Shown piece by piece: positions 33,425 through 41,505 of a stretch of 51,302 nucleotides of DNA (its first letter is position 1; each line of letters begins with the position of its first letter). The notes under the pieces are model-generated. The model searched no databases and had not been told where the DNA came from. It saw only the letters and a list, made by a program, of their open reading frames with translations. A program made the translations under genes and the position numbers. The DNA is taken from positions 1-51,302 of the forward strand of contig JAJYUU010000009.1 in the NCBI GenBank assembly GCA_021792405.1. Direction: 5' to 3'. This DNA is from Actinomycetes bacterium (lineage in GTDB: Bacteria; Actinomycetota; Actinomycetes; Streptosporangiales; Streptosporangiaceae).

Positions 33425-34258
33425 TCATCCACCACCTAGATAGGCGCGCAGGACTTCCTCGCGCGACCGCAGCTGCCCCATGTCCCCGTCGGCGATCTGC
33501 CGCCCCTCCGCCATGACGATGACCCGGTCGCAGAGCCGCTCCACCGACCCGAGTTCGTGCTCCACGAGCAACAGCGTCAGCCCTTCGTCCCGCAGGGCCT
33601 TCAGCGCTTCCTCGATGTGCCGCGCCAGGCTCCGGTTCACTCCCGCCATCGGCTCGTCCAGGACCAGCATCTTGGGCCGCGCCATCAGCGCCCGGCCGAT
33701 CTCGACGAGCTTGCGCTGCCCGCCCGACAGATCCCTGGCATACGCATCGCACTTGTCCGTCAGGTCCAGCCGGGACAGCACATCCCTGGCGCGGCGGACT
33801 TCGGCATCCTGTGCTGCCGCCCACCATCTCCGGCCCGCCAGCGCACCCCAGATGCTCTGGCCGCGCAGCCGGGGGACGGCAACCAGCAGGTTCTCCATCA
33901 CCGAGAGCCGGGCGAACTCGCCGCCGAGCTGGAAGGTCCTGATGAGCCCATGGCGCGCCGCGACGTGCGGCGGCCGGCCGGCCAGATTCACCCCATCGAA
34001 CAGGACCGCGCCCGAGGTGGGCTTGACCTCCCCGCCGATTACCTTCAGCGCGGTGCTCTTGCCCGCGCCGTTCGGGCCGATGAGGCCCACCGCAGTCCCC
34101 GGCATGATCCCGAAGGACAGGTCGTCGACGGCGACGACCCCGCCGAACCTGACGGTGAGGCCCGCCACCCGGAGCAACGGCTCGCCGTCCTGGCCTGCGG
34201 ACGCCGGGCTCACCGCCGCGGGCACCTGCTGCTGCGATACCACCGAGTTCTCAGGCAT
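33425..34258 (-). CDS. livG: branched-chain-amino-acid-type ABC transporter ATPase LivG
   Basis: The product has 277 residues. Walker A is GPNGAGKSTALKVI, followed by the LivG-specific GLIRTFQLGGEFARLSVMEN; the signature is LSGGQRKLVEIGRAL, Walker B is MLVLDEPMAGV, and the H-loop is LLVEHELGSVERLCDRVIVM. It overlaps the end of livM by 8 bp. Together with LivF, LivH, LivM and LivK it forms a complete importer for amino acids, amides, urea-like or aromatic compounds. Confidence 0.94.
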   Translation of the reverse strand: MPENSVVSQQQVPAAVSPASAGQDGEPLLRVAGLTVRFGGVVAVDDLSFGIMPGTAVGLIGPNGAGKSTALKVIGGEVKPTSGAVLFDGVNLAGRPPHVAARHGLIRTFQLGGEFARLSVMENLLVAVPRLRGQSIWGALAGRRWWAAAQDAEVRRARDVLSRLDLTDKCDAYARDLSGGQRKLVEIGRALMARPKMLVLDEPMAGVNRSLARHIEEALKALRDEGLTLLLVEHELGSVERLCDRVIVMAEGRQIADGDMGQLRSREEVLRAYLGGG

Positions 34259-35267
34259 TTTGCTGCCCCCTGCCGACTCGGGCGAAAGCCTGCGCGGGCA
34301 GCAGGCCGCGCAGCGGCCCCGGCTGGCCCTCGCGGAACCTCCGCTGGCGTTCCGGGATGACGCCCTGCGGGCGGAACCAGAGGAAGAGCAGGATCAGCGT
34401 CGCGAGGCTCATCCACTGCACCGCGCCGATGACGTCCGGGTTGCCGAAGTTGGGCAGCAGTACGGTGCCCTCAAGGAACAGCCCCTGCACCAGGAACGCG
34501 CCCACGGCAACCCCGCCGAGGTTGCCCCTGCCGCCGACGATCACCGCGGCGAACAGCCCGAACGTCTCGGGGTAGGTCCATCCGGCCGGCGCCCACGCGC
34601 CGATGAACTGAACCTCGATGGCGCCGGCCAGCGCGGCCACCGCTCCGCCGACGACCATCACCATCAGCTTGGTCGCCGCCACGTTGTGGCCGACGGCTTC
34701 GGCGGCCTGCTCGTTCTCCCGTACCGCGCGGAGCACCCGGCCGAGCGGCGAGGCGTTGATGCGCCGCAGCACCTCGAAGATGATCAGCGCGGTAACGACC
34801 GACAGGCCGAGGTAGAAGAGCTCGTAACCGACCTGGCCGGTGTGCAACTCGCTCTTGAACGGCGCCGGGATGCTGGCAAGCCCGATGCTGCCGTTCAGCA
34901 GGCCAGGATCCGCCGACACCAGGTAGGTGCCCATAGTGGACACGACCAGCAGCACCATGGCCTGGTAGTCACCGCGCAGCCGTCGCAGCACCAGCAAGCC
35001 GACGAGCAGGCCGAGGGCGCCACCGGCCACCCCGGCGGCCAGCCAGGGCAGCGGCCAGGGCAGGCTCGTGCCCCAGAAGTACTGCTGGTAGCTGGCCGGG
35101 GTGGGGTGCCCCAGGCTGAACAAGCTTGCGGTGTAGGCGCCAACTGCCACGAAGAGGACGGCGGCGAAGTTCAGTACGCCGGTCTCCCCGAACTGCAGGT
35201 TGAGCCCCCAGCAGGCGATGATGCCCACCACCACGTAGATGCAGACGGTGAGCAGGTAGTAATCCAT
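34251..35267 (-). CDS. livM: ABC transporter permease LivM
   Basis: The product has 338 residues from the ATG at 35267, which overlaps the livH stop as TGATG; upstream in-frame codons lie inside livH. About ten membrane helices are present. Family marks are ACWGLNLQFGETGVLNFAAVLFVAVGAYTASLF and the ATPase-contact loop RINASPLGRVLRAVRENEQAAEAVGHNVAATKL, then VIVGGRGNLGGVAVGAFLV. The product pairs with LivH in the membrane. Confidence 0.93.
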   Translation of the reverse strand: MDYYLLTVCIYVVVGIIACWGLNLQFGETGVLNFAAVLFVAVGAYTASLFSLGHPTPASYQQYFWGTSLPWPLPWLAAGVAGGALGLLVGLLVLRRLRGDYQAMVLLVVSTMGTYLVSADPGLLNGSIGLASIPAPFKSELHTGQVGYELFYLGLSVVTALIIFEVLRRINASPLGRVLRAVRENEQAAEAVGHNVAATKLMVMVVGGAVAALAGAIEVQFIGAWAPAGWTYPETFGLFAAVIVGGRGNLGGVAVGAFLVQGLFLEGTVLLPNFGNPDVIGAVQWMSLATLILLFLWFRPQGVIPERQRRFREGQPGPLRGLLPAQAFARVGRGQQNA

Positions 35268-36151
35268 CAGCTGACTCCCTTTGCCTTCGCCGCTCCCGCA
35301 AGTATTCCGGTCGGCCGGATGAGCAGGACGAGGATGAGGACGGCGAACGCACTGATCGGCGCATAGGCACCACCGAGCACGATTGCGCTCTCCTGCAGCA
35401 GGACGCCGATCACCAGGGCTCCGAGCATGGCCCCGTACACCTGGCCGACCCCGCCCAGCACGGCCGCTGCGACGATCTCGAGCAGGAACGTGTCGCCCAT
35501 GGTGTAGGAGACACTGGACAAGCTGATCCCGAGCATGACGCCCGCCGCCCCGCCCATCAGTCCCGACACCAGCCACGCCAGATCGGTGATCCGCTGTGCG
35601 GAGATGCCGCTGCTGCGCGCCAGGTCCCGGTTGTCGGCGACCGCGCGGATCGCCTTGCCGGCCCTGGTGTAACGCAGCAGGGCGTGAGTGCCGATCGCGA
35701 ACACCACTCCGATCGCCAGCACGACGAGCTGGGAGTGGGTAAAGGACATCGGGCCGACGTGCACGAGGCCCGGCGCCGTGAGCGGGTAGGAGACCGGCAG
35801 CGGCCCCCAGATCAGCTCAACGGCATACTCGACAAGCAGGGCGAGCGCGATCGTCACCACCACCATGCCGAAGAACGTCGTGCCCCGGCGAGCGAACGGC
35901 GTGAGCAAAAACCGGTTCAGCAGGGCAGAGGCCAGCGCTCCGCACACCGCGGCTGCCGCCAGCGCCAGCCAGATGCTCAGTCCCGCCTGGGTGCAGACGT
36001 AGGCGATGAACGCGGCGAACGTCATCTGGGCGCCGAACGCGATGTTGAGCACGCCAGTGGCACTGAACTGCAGGGTGAACCCGACCGCGGCCGGCAGGAG
36101 GGTGGAAGCGGTGATGATGCCGAATCCCAGTGAAGGCAGCACCAGATTCAT
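35267..36151 (-). CDS. livH: ABC transporter permease LivH
   Basis: The product has 294 residues and about eight helices. It shows GFTLQFSATGVLNIAFGAQM at the start, the ATPase-contact loop YTRAGKAIRAVADNRDLARSSGISAQRI, and the late AAAVLGGVGQVYGAMLGALVIGVL. It lies 40 bp downstream of the binding-protein gene. Confidence 0.93.
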   Translation of the reverse strand: MNLVLPSLGFGIITASTLLPAAVGFTLQFSATGVLNIAFGAQMTFAAFIAYVCTQAGLSIWLALAAAAVCGALASALLNRFLLTPFARRGTTFFGMVVVTIALALLVEYAVELIWGPLPVSYPLTAPGLVHVGPMSFTHSQLVVLAIGVVFAIGTHALLRYTRAGKAIRAVADNRDLARSSGISAQRITDLAWLVSGLMGGAAGVMLGISLSSVSYTMGDTFLLEIVAAAVLGGVGQVYGAMLGALVIGVLLQESAIVLGGAYAPISAFAVLILVLLIRPTGILAGAAKAKGVS

Positions 36152-36191
36152 GACTGTCCGAGCCCTCCCGCCGGTCGCACGAAGCCGATCG

Positions 36192-37535
36192 TCATCCAGC
36201 TGCCCCGACCATCAGGTTGGTAGGCACCGTGCCGATCTGCTTGGGGTTAGAACCCTCGGTCAGCGCCACGAAGGGCGCGGCAATGTTGTGGTACTTGTCC
36301 AGCGTGATCGTCCCGAGTGCGCCGACATACTGGATCTGCTTGCCCTCCGCAAGGGCCTTCTTGCCCGCGGCGAAGTTGGTCACGACTACCTTCCCGGCAC
36401 CCGGCTCGGTCAGCCCCATGATGTACTTGTCGAAGACCGCTGGCTTGGTCGAATGCGCCTCCAGCATGGCGAGGGCAACCAGGTTCGATGCGTCGTAGTA
36501 AGACAGCGTGAACGGGTCGTTGAGGTACTGCTTGTAGTCAGGCACCTGCGAGGCCACCGCACTCAGCGACGTGCTGAACGTCTTCCAGCCCGGCACGGTG
36601 GACGCGGGCGTCGCCGACTCGAACGCCGTGAAGCTGCGCAGCGCCTTCGCCCCGATGGCGCCCGTGACGGCCGTGATCCAGCCCGGCTCCTCCTCGGTCT
36701 CCACGACATAGACCGGGGGCAGCTTGCCCATCTGCTGCACGAGCTCGGCCAGGAACGTCGCCGACTCCGGCGCGCCCGCGTCGTAGAAGATGACCTGCGG
36801 GTGCGAGGCCGCGACCTGCGCGGCTTCCGTGCTGTACGACGGCTGACCCGGGGTGAGGCTGACGCTGGCCACGATCGAGCCGCCGAGGGCCTTGAACCCC
36901 GACTGTGAGGCCGGGCCGTCGGCCTGCGCCTGGCTACCGCTGGCGAATACCGCTGCCGCGCGAGTGAACCCGTGATCCTTTGCCCACGCCGCCATCGCGT
37001 AGCCCTCGTCAGCGTCCGGCGGCACCAGCCGCCAGAAATACGGGTTCGTCTGGTGGTCGTACTGCGAATCTCCGCTCATCGGGAACGACGGCAGCTTCGC
37101 CTGCTCGAGGATGCCCATGACGGACAGGATCTCGTCCGAGCTGGGGCCGAGCACTGCCACCACATTGGAACCGTTGGCGACGAGCGCGTTCGCAGCCGGC
37201 ACCGCGTCTTGCGGGTCGCCGCGAGTGTCCGAGCTGGTGCACTCGAGCTGGTGGCCGAGTACGCCGCCGGCCGCGTTGATGAGATGCACGGCCGGGTAGC
37301 AGCCCGACAGCGCGAGCGGCCCGTACGATGCGTCGGCTCCGCTGAACGGGTCGAGCGCGACAAGGTCGAGCTTGCCGCTGGCCGAACCCGAACCGCCGTT
37401 CGCCGTCGAGCCCGGCGAACTGCCACAGGCCGCGAGGGTCAATGCGCCGACGGCTGCCGACGCCGCCAGGGCCGCCAGGCGTCTCTTCCCGTGGGCGCGC
37501 CGGCGCGGGCCGGCATTCTGCTGCGATAGTCTCAC
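36192..37535 (-). CDS. livK: ABC transporter substrate-binding lipoprotein (LivK-like)
   Basis: The product has 447 residues from a GTG with GGGAAGGA upstream. The Arg-rich signal peptide ends at a lipobox with Cys37 (ALTLAAC). A periplasmic-binding type I fold follows: LVALDPFSGADASYGPLALSG, AVHLINAAGGVLGHQLECTSSDTRGDPQDAVPAANALV, VVAVLGPSSDEIL, NPYFWRLVPPDADEGYAMAAWAKDHGFTRAAAVF. The fold binds amino acids, amides or aromatic acids; the ligand here cannot be read. Expression is probably tied to the two dyads upstream (37710-37724 and 37936-37950). Confidence 0.92.
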   Translation of the reverse strand: MRLSQQNAGPRRRAHGKRRLAALAASAAVGALTLAACGSSPGSTANGGSGSASGKLDLVALDPFSGADASYGPLALSGCYPAVHLINAAGGVLGHQLECTSSDTRGDPQDAVPAANALVANGSNVVAVLGPSSDEILSVMGILEQAKLPSFPMSGDSQYDHQTNPYFWRLVPPDADEGYAMAAWAKDHGFTRAAAVFASGSQAQADGPASQSGFKALGGSIVASVSLTPGQPSYSTEAAQVAASHPQVIFYDAGAPESATFLAELVQQMGKLPPVYVVETEEEPGWITAVTGAIGAKALRSFTAFESATPASTVPGWKTFSTSLSAVASQVPDYKQYLNDPFTLSYYDASNLVALAMLEAHSTKPAVFDKYIMGLTEPGAGKVVVTNFAAGKKALAEGKQIQYVGALGTITLDKYHNIAAPFVALTEGSNPKQIGTVPTNLMVGAAG

Positions 37536-37709
37536 GTTGTCCGCGTCCTTCCCTCAGTTCGGGGATTCTCGGAGGCTTGCGCCTGCCATGACGGCGACCG
37601 GAGGGATGGCCAGCCGCGACCGGCACTGTCGCGGCTCAGCGGCATCTCCTGTCCGCCGTTCGTTCGCTGTTTGGCGGAAAGATTGCGCCACCCTGCCGGG
37701 AGGCGTCCA

Positions 37710-37724
37710 TGTACACAGTGCACA
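37710..37724. promoter_or_regulatory. candidate locus operator, copy 1
   Basis: TGTACACAGTGCACA; with one more base on each side it is a 17-bp dyad (ATGT...ACAT) matching in 7 of 8 arm positions. It lies 175 bp upstream of livK. Confidence 0.55.
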
Positions 37725-37935
37725 TCTCCACCGCTGCAGTGTGGGCGCGGCGCCCAACCCTGGCAGGTGGCACGACGTGCCGCGGGGCTGGCGCCCGCGC
37801 CGGCCGGCCTGGCTGCGGGCGCTGGAGCGCTGGTTGAGCACGCCGGACCTCCTGCCTGCCGTGCGTTGGGAAGCCGGCCTACTGCTGACCGGTTCTTGTT
37901 GGTCTAGCGTCGGGTCGGTCGGCTTGTGCGGTCCA

Positions 37936-37950
37936 TGTACAAGATGCACA
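37936..37950. promoter_or_regulatory. candidate locus operator, copy 2
   Basis: TGTACAAGATGCACA, same half-sites as copy 1 (TGTACA, three bases, TGCACA) and preceded by the same GTCCA. Confidence 0.5.
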
Positions 37951-37972
37951 GATAGCTCGGTTGGTAGTGGGC

Positions 37973-37996
37973 GGTCTGCCGTCAGACCGGCAGACC
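37973..37996. terminator. hairpin downstream of DUF1275 gene
   Basis: GGTCTGCCG and CGGCAGACC (9-bp perfect arms, 6-nt loop) lie about 95 bp past the DUF1275 stop on the minus strand and could end that transcript. Confidence 0.4.
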
Positions 37997-38089
37997 GGTC
38001 TCAGGTACGGCCCCGCCTGCGACGGCGGCGGATCCGGCTGCGGCCGGCGCTGGCCGATACTTCACCGGAACGTGGTGGCTGCTGAGATC

Positions 38090-38818
38090 TTAGTGACTGG
38101 AGAGGCTGGTGGTGACTAGCTTGCGCGGTTCGCCAGTCCGGGCACTCGGCCACCAGCGGCTGGCGGCAAGAATCACGCTGGCCAGCGAAGCGAGTTGAAG
38201 GAGCGGGACGAGCCGCGGCGCGAACAGGAATCCCGCCGCGGCAGCCGCGGCGCCCGCCAGCATGGCGCTGATGATCCAGAGGCTGCGCACCACATGACTC
38301 ATCGGCCGGCCGGAAGCCAGGCTAGTGACTACGGTGGTCAGCGTCCCGGTCATGTAGGTCGTGGACAGGCCCTTCACGCCGAAGCGGTTGATCGCCGTGC
38401 TCTGCAGCCCGAGCGCGACCGCATTCAGCATCAGCAGGCCGACCTGGCCCGGGCGGCTCGGGTGCCCGCCGGCCCACTCCCAGCCAGCCGCATAGACGGC
38501 GACGACGCAGATCTCGGCGATCAGGGTGCGGGTGACCGCCTGCGGCCAGACCGGATCGCCGGCGCGCGGCTCGCCCGCCAGGCGTGCTCCGGCCGCCGTC
38601 CCCGCGATGTAGGAGAAGATGGCCGCGGCAGTCAGCACCGCCAGGCCCGGCCTAGCGACCGACATGCCGAGCAGCACCAGGTTGCCGGTCATCACGCTGG
38701 TGAACGCCCCGCCGAGGGCGAGGAAGCCGATGGCGTCGGTGGCGCCGCTGTTGAGCGCCAGGGCCACGATCAGCGTGTCCCGCGCCCGGATGCCTGCAGC
38801 GGCACGGGAGGTCCTCAT
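38090..38818 (-). CDS. DUF1275 (YoaK-like) membrane protein
   Basis: The product has 242 residues from an ATG preceded by GAAGGGA. It has six or seven membrane helices with the family marks LNSGATDAIGFLALGGAFTSVMTGNLVLLGM and MLNAVALGLQSTAINRFGVKGLSTTYMTGTLTTV. The family is thought to be membrane transport-related, with no proven function. The gene sits between the importer and the oxidase operon and is divergent from the latter, sharing a control region with a copy of the locus dyad. Membership in the same regulon is inference. Confidence 0.88.
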   Translation of the reverse strand: MRTSRAAAGIRARDTLIVALALNSGATDAIGFLALGGAFTSVMTGNLVLLGMSVARPGLAVLTAAAIFSYIAGTAAGARLAGEPRAGDPVWPQAVTRTLIAEICVVAVYAAGWEWAGGHPSRPGQVGLLMLNAVALGLQSTAINRFGVKGLSTTYMTGTLTTVVTSLASGRPMSHVVRSLWIISAMLAGAAAAAAGFLFAPRLVPLLQLASLASVILAASRWWPSARTGEPRKLVTTSLSSH

Positions 38819-39038
38819 CTACGTCCCTTCAGTGAGCGCGGCCTGCGGCCGCCGGTGCGGTTATCCAGTGTTATCGGTCAGCGAGAAGATCAACTTCGTG
38901 CATGGTGCATAGCGACTGACATCGAATCATGTGCGGTCTCACCCTGGGAAGCCAGCCGCCGGCTGTCTTAGTTTCGTGAAGTCAGGACCCCCGGCGGCAG
39001 ACGGCGGGGTCGCTCGCGCAGGCACGGAAGGTGATCAC
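38819..39038. promoter_or_regulatory. divergent control region of DUF1275 and the oxidase operon
   Basis: This 220-bp region holds the third dyad copy at 38897-38911. No clear -35/-10 pair stands out on either strand. Confidence 0.4.
38897..38911. promoter_or_regulatory. candidate locus operator, copy 3
   Basis: CGTGCATGGTGCATA; on the minus strand TATGCACCATGCACG. This is the weakest match to TGTGCANNNTGTACA, but it keeps the two TGCA cores. It lies 128 bp upstream of the HDO gene and 79 bp from the DUF1275 start. Confidence 0.35.
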
Positions 39039-39791
39039 ATGGCCGCGCTCCTTTCCAAGGATGAGTTCCGCACGGCGCTGCAGGACGCGATCAAGGGCCG
39101 CGAGGCCAAGAACGCCTCGTTCAGCCAGGCCTGGGCGGATGGGAAGCTCAAGCGCCATCACTTCGCGCGCTGGGCCGAGAACCACTACCACTACGTGGGT
39201 CCGTTCGCCGACTATCTAGGCTACATCTACGCCAACACTCCGGATGAGAACACGTTCGCCAAGGACTTCCTGCTGCAGAACATGTACGAGGAGGAGCTGG
39301 CGGACATCCGGCACACCGATCTGCTGATCCGGTTTGCCGAGGCCTGCGGCACCACCAGGGCGCAGATCGAGGACCCGAACAGCATGAACGCGGTCACCCG
39401 CGGCCTGCAGGCGTGGTGCTACGCCATGGCCATGCGCGAGCACTTCGTGGTCGCGACAGCGGCGCTGGTCGTCGGGCTGGAGTCGCAGGTGCCCAGCATC
39501 TACAAGAAGCAGATCGTCCCGCTGCGCGAGGTCTACGGCTTCACCGAGGACGAGATCGAGTTCTTCTCCCTGCACATCACCTCCGACGAGGTGCACGGCG
39601 AGCGCGGTTACCAGATCGTGCTCGACAACGCCACCACGCCCGAGCTGCAGCAGCGCTGCCTGCAGTTCGTCCGGTGGGGCGCCGAGATGCGGTTCGCCTA
39701 CACCAAGGCGCTCTACGACACCTACGTCGCGCCTGACGAGGACGGCCTTGCTCCGGTCTCGGCCGGGACCGAGGGATGGGGAAGCGTCTGA
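39039..39791 (+). CDS. heme-oxygenase-like diiron oxidase (HDO; CADD/TenA/PqqC fold)
   Basis: The product has 250 residues from the ATG at 39039, 8 nt after GGAAGG. The helical fold is that of TenA/PqqC-like 'iron-containing redox enzymes'. Six potential metal ligands are visible: Glu85 and His92 (YEEELADIRH), Glu148 (VVGLES), and His179, Asp183 and His186 (LHITSDEVH). Their spacing (E-x6-H, H-x3-D-x2-H) equals that I recall for the diiron site of chlamydial CADD. Lys156/157 sit near the position of the CADD active-site lysine, but the sacrificial tyrosine appears absent. Known HDOs activate O2 for N-oxygenation, C-C cleavage or amine formation. Genes for a Rieske ferredoxin and its reductase follow at once, giving an electron supply. 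The substrate is unknown; a TenA thiaminase role is unlikely here. Confidence 0.85.
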   Translation: MAALLSKDEFRTALQDAIKGREAKNASFSQAWADGKLKRHHFARWAENHYHYVGPFADYLGYIYANTPDENTFAKDFLLQNMYEEELADIRHTDLLIRFAEACGTTRAQIEDPNSMNAVTRGLQAWCYAMAMREHFVVATAALVVGLESQVPSIYKKQIVPLREVYGFTEDEIEFFSLHITSDEVHGERGYQIVLDNATTPELQQRCLQFVRWGAEMRFAYTKALYDTYVAPDEDGLAPVSAGTEGWGSV

Positions 39792-39845
39792 CCGGCGCCG
39801 GCCAGCGCGGCAGCAGGCTGCGGCAGACGGGGGCCAGGAGGCGCG

Positions 39846-40226
39846 ATGGGTGACTGGGTGCAGGTCGCCGACCTGACCGAGCTGGCCCGCCGCAAGCGCA
39901 AGCTGGTGATGGTGGGCGGCGAGGACATCGCCCTGTTCCTGATCGACGGCCAGGTGTACGCCCTGCGCGATACCTGCATTCACAAGCAGCGGTCGCTGAG
40001 CAAGGGCGTGGTGCTGCGTGGCCGCGTCATCTGCCCCGGCCATCAGTGGGCCTTCGATCCCGCGACCGGGCAAGTCGACGACCAGGAGCAGTGCCAGCCG
40101 ACCTACGACGTGCTAGTCGAGAACGACAAGGTGTATGTCGACCCGGTCCGGCGGCTCGGCGGTACCAGGCGGGTGACCGGCGGCGAAGGGCAGTACGAGC
40201 TGTCGCCGTCACCCGCGCCGCCGTGA
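39846..40226 (+). CDS. Rieske-type [2Fe-2S] ferredoxin 1
   Basis: The product has 126 residues from an ATG preceded by AGGAGG. The cluster ligands are Cys44 and His46 (DTCIH) and Cys63 and His66 (CPGHQWAFD), in the pattern C-x-H-x16-C-x2-H. The small size and the lack of a catalytic domain make it a soluble electron carrier like BphF. It starts 54 bp after the HDO gene and precedes the reductase by 31 bp, so it most likely passes electrons from the flavoprotein to the diiron oxidase. Confidence 0.93.
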   Translation: MGDWVQVADLTELARRKRKLVMVGGEDIALFLIDGQVYALRDTCIHKQRSLSKGVVLRGRVICPGHQWAFDPATGQVDDQEQCQPTYDVLVENDKVYVDPVRRLGGTRRVTGGEGQYELSPSPAPP

Positions 40227-40257
40227 CCGGCGGCAGGCAAGGCGAAAGGCAGTTCAC

Positions 40258-41505
40258 GTGATCGACGCTGTGGCCACCATCGGCGCCGGCCAGGCCGCAG
40301 CCGTGGCGGTCAGGACGATGCGGCGCGCCGGATTCGACGGCCGGATCGAGATGATCGGCGACGAACCGGATCGTCCGTACCAGCGGCCGCCGCTGTCCAA
40401 GGAGTACCTGGCAAGCGGCGACGACGAGGGGCTGTTCCTCCTCCCCGAGCGCTGGTGCGAGGAGAACGACGTTCGGCTGCGGCTCGGCCAGCCGGCGGTA
40501 CGGATCTCGGCTGCCGACGCCGGAGTCGAGCTCGCCGACGGAACGCTGGTGGCGGCCGACGCGGTGCTGATAGCCACCGGCGGGCGGCCGCGACGGCTGC
40601 CGGTGGCTGCCGGGGCGCGGATCTGCTATCTGCGCACGATCGCCGACAGCGACCGGCTCCGCTCGCACCTGCGCCCCGGCGCGCGGCTGATCGTGGTCGG
40701 CGGCGGCTTCATCGGCTCCGAGGTAGCCGCCACTGCCCATGGCCTCGGCTGTCAGGTCACCGTGGTCGAGGCGCTCGCCGCGCCGCTGCTGCCGGTGCTC
40801 GGCCCGGTAGTCGGCGCTGCGTGCGCCAGGCTGCACCAGGCGCACGGGGTGGACCTGCGGCTGGCGGAGTCGGTCGCCGAGGTGAGCGAGAGCGCCGCCG
40901 GGGTGGTGGTGACCACCGGCAGCGGGGCGCGGATCGAGGGCGACGTGCTGGTTGCCGGCATCGGCTGCCAGCCCAACGTGGAGGTGGCGGCCCGGTCTGG
41001 CCTCGCGGTCGGCAACGGGGTCATCGTCGACGAGCACTGCCGCACCTCCATCCCCAACGTCCTCGCGGCCGGTGACATCGCCAACCACTGGCACCCGCTG
41101 TTCGGCGAGCGGATGCGGGTGGAGCATTTCGACAACGCCAGCAAGCAAGCGGCGGCTGCCGCCCGCAGCCTGCTCGGCCGCGGCGGCCCGTACGCCGACC
41201 CGCATTGGTTCTGGTCCGACCAGTACGACGTCAACCTGCAGTACGCGGGCCATGCCAACGGAGCGGACGAGCTGGTCGTCCGCGGCTCGCTGGACGATCT
41301 GGATTTCTGCGCTTTCTACCTGCGCGACGGGCTGCTCCGGGCGGCCTTCGGCGTCGACAGGGGAGCCGAGGTGATGGCAGCCAAGGAGCTGATAGCCGGT
41401 CAGGTCCGGGTGCCGGCGGGCGTGCTCGCGGATGAGGACGCCGACCTAGCCGAGCTTGCCGAGGCGGCGCTGCTCGATGAGTCCCTTGAGGAGGAACTGG
41501 CATGA
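40258..41505 (+). CDS. FAD-dependent ferredoxin reductase (BphA4/ThcD-like)
   Basis: The product has 415 residues from a GTG. The N-terminal FAD motif is ATIGAGQAAAVAVRTMR, the loop PYQRPPLSKEYL is typical of oxygenase-coupled reductases, and a second nucleotide motif, LIVVGGGFIGSEVAATA, binds NAD(P)H. The FAD ribityl site is IPNVLAAGDIANHW. The last 85 residues form the C-terminal reductase domain, followed by an acidic tail. It oxidises NAD(P)H and reduces a ferredoxin, here probably Rieske 1 or 2. Its stop overlaps the aldehyde dehydrogenase start (ATGA). Confidence 0.94.
   Translation: MIDAVATIGAGQAAAVAVRTMRRAGFDGRIEMIGDEPDRPYQRPPLSKEYLASGDDEGLFLLPERWCEENDVRLRLGQPAVRISAADAGVELADGTLVAADAVLIATGGRPRRLPVAAGARICYLRTIADSDRLRSHLRPGARLIVVGGGFIGSEVAATAHGLGCQVTVVEALAAPLLPVLGPVVGAACARLHQAHGVDLRLAESVAEVSESAAGVVVTTGSGARIEGDVLVAGIGCQPNVEVAARSGLAVGNGVIVDEHCRTSIPNVLAAGDIANHWHPLFGERMRVEHFDNASKQAAAAARSLLGRGGPYADPHWFWSDQYDVNLQYAGHANGADELVVRGSLDDLDFCAFYLRDGLLRAAFGVDRGAEVMAAKELIAGQVRVPAGVLADEDADLAELAEAALLDESLEEELA

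Larger units (their letters stand above)
37536..38089. promoter_or_regulatory. 554-bp gene-free control region of the liv operon
   Basis: No convincing gene is present: the frames that are open here are Arg/Gly/Pro-rich shadows. It contains two copies of a shared 20-base pattern, GTCCATGTACANNNTGCACA, 226 bp apart, and a 9-bp inverted repeat at 37973-37996. The distance between the copies is near 21 helical turns, which would permit looping (inference). Confidence 0.5.

Noticed and set aside
37372-38085. Open frame crossing the liv control region
   Set aside because: Arg/Gly/Pro-rich, begins inside livK on the other strand and has no ribosome site; the region carries operator copies instead.
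39039-39791. Thiaminase (TenA) or PqqC function
   Set aside because: No thiamine or PQQ genes nearby, while six metal ligands with CADD-like spacing and redox partners favour a diiron oxidase.
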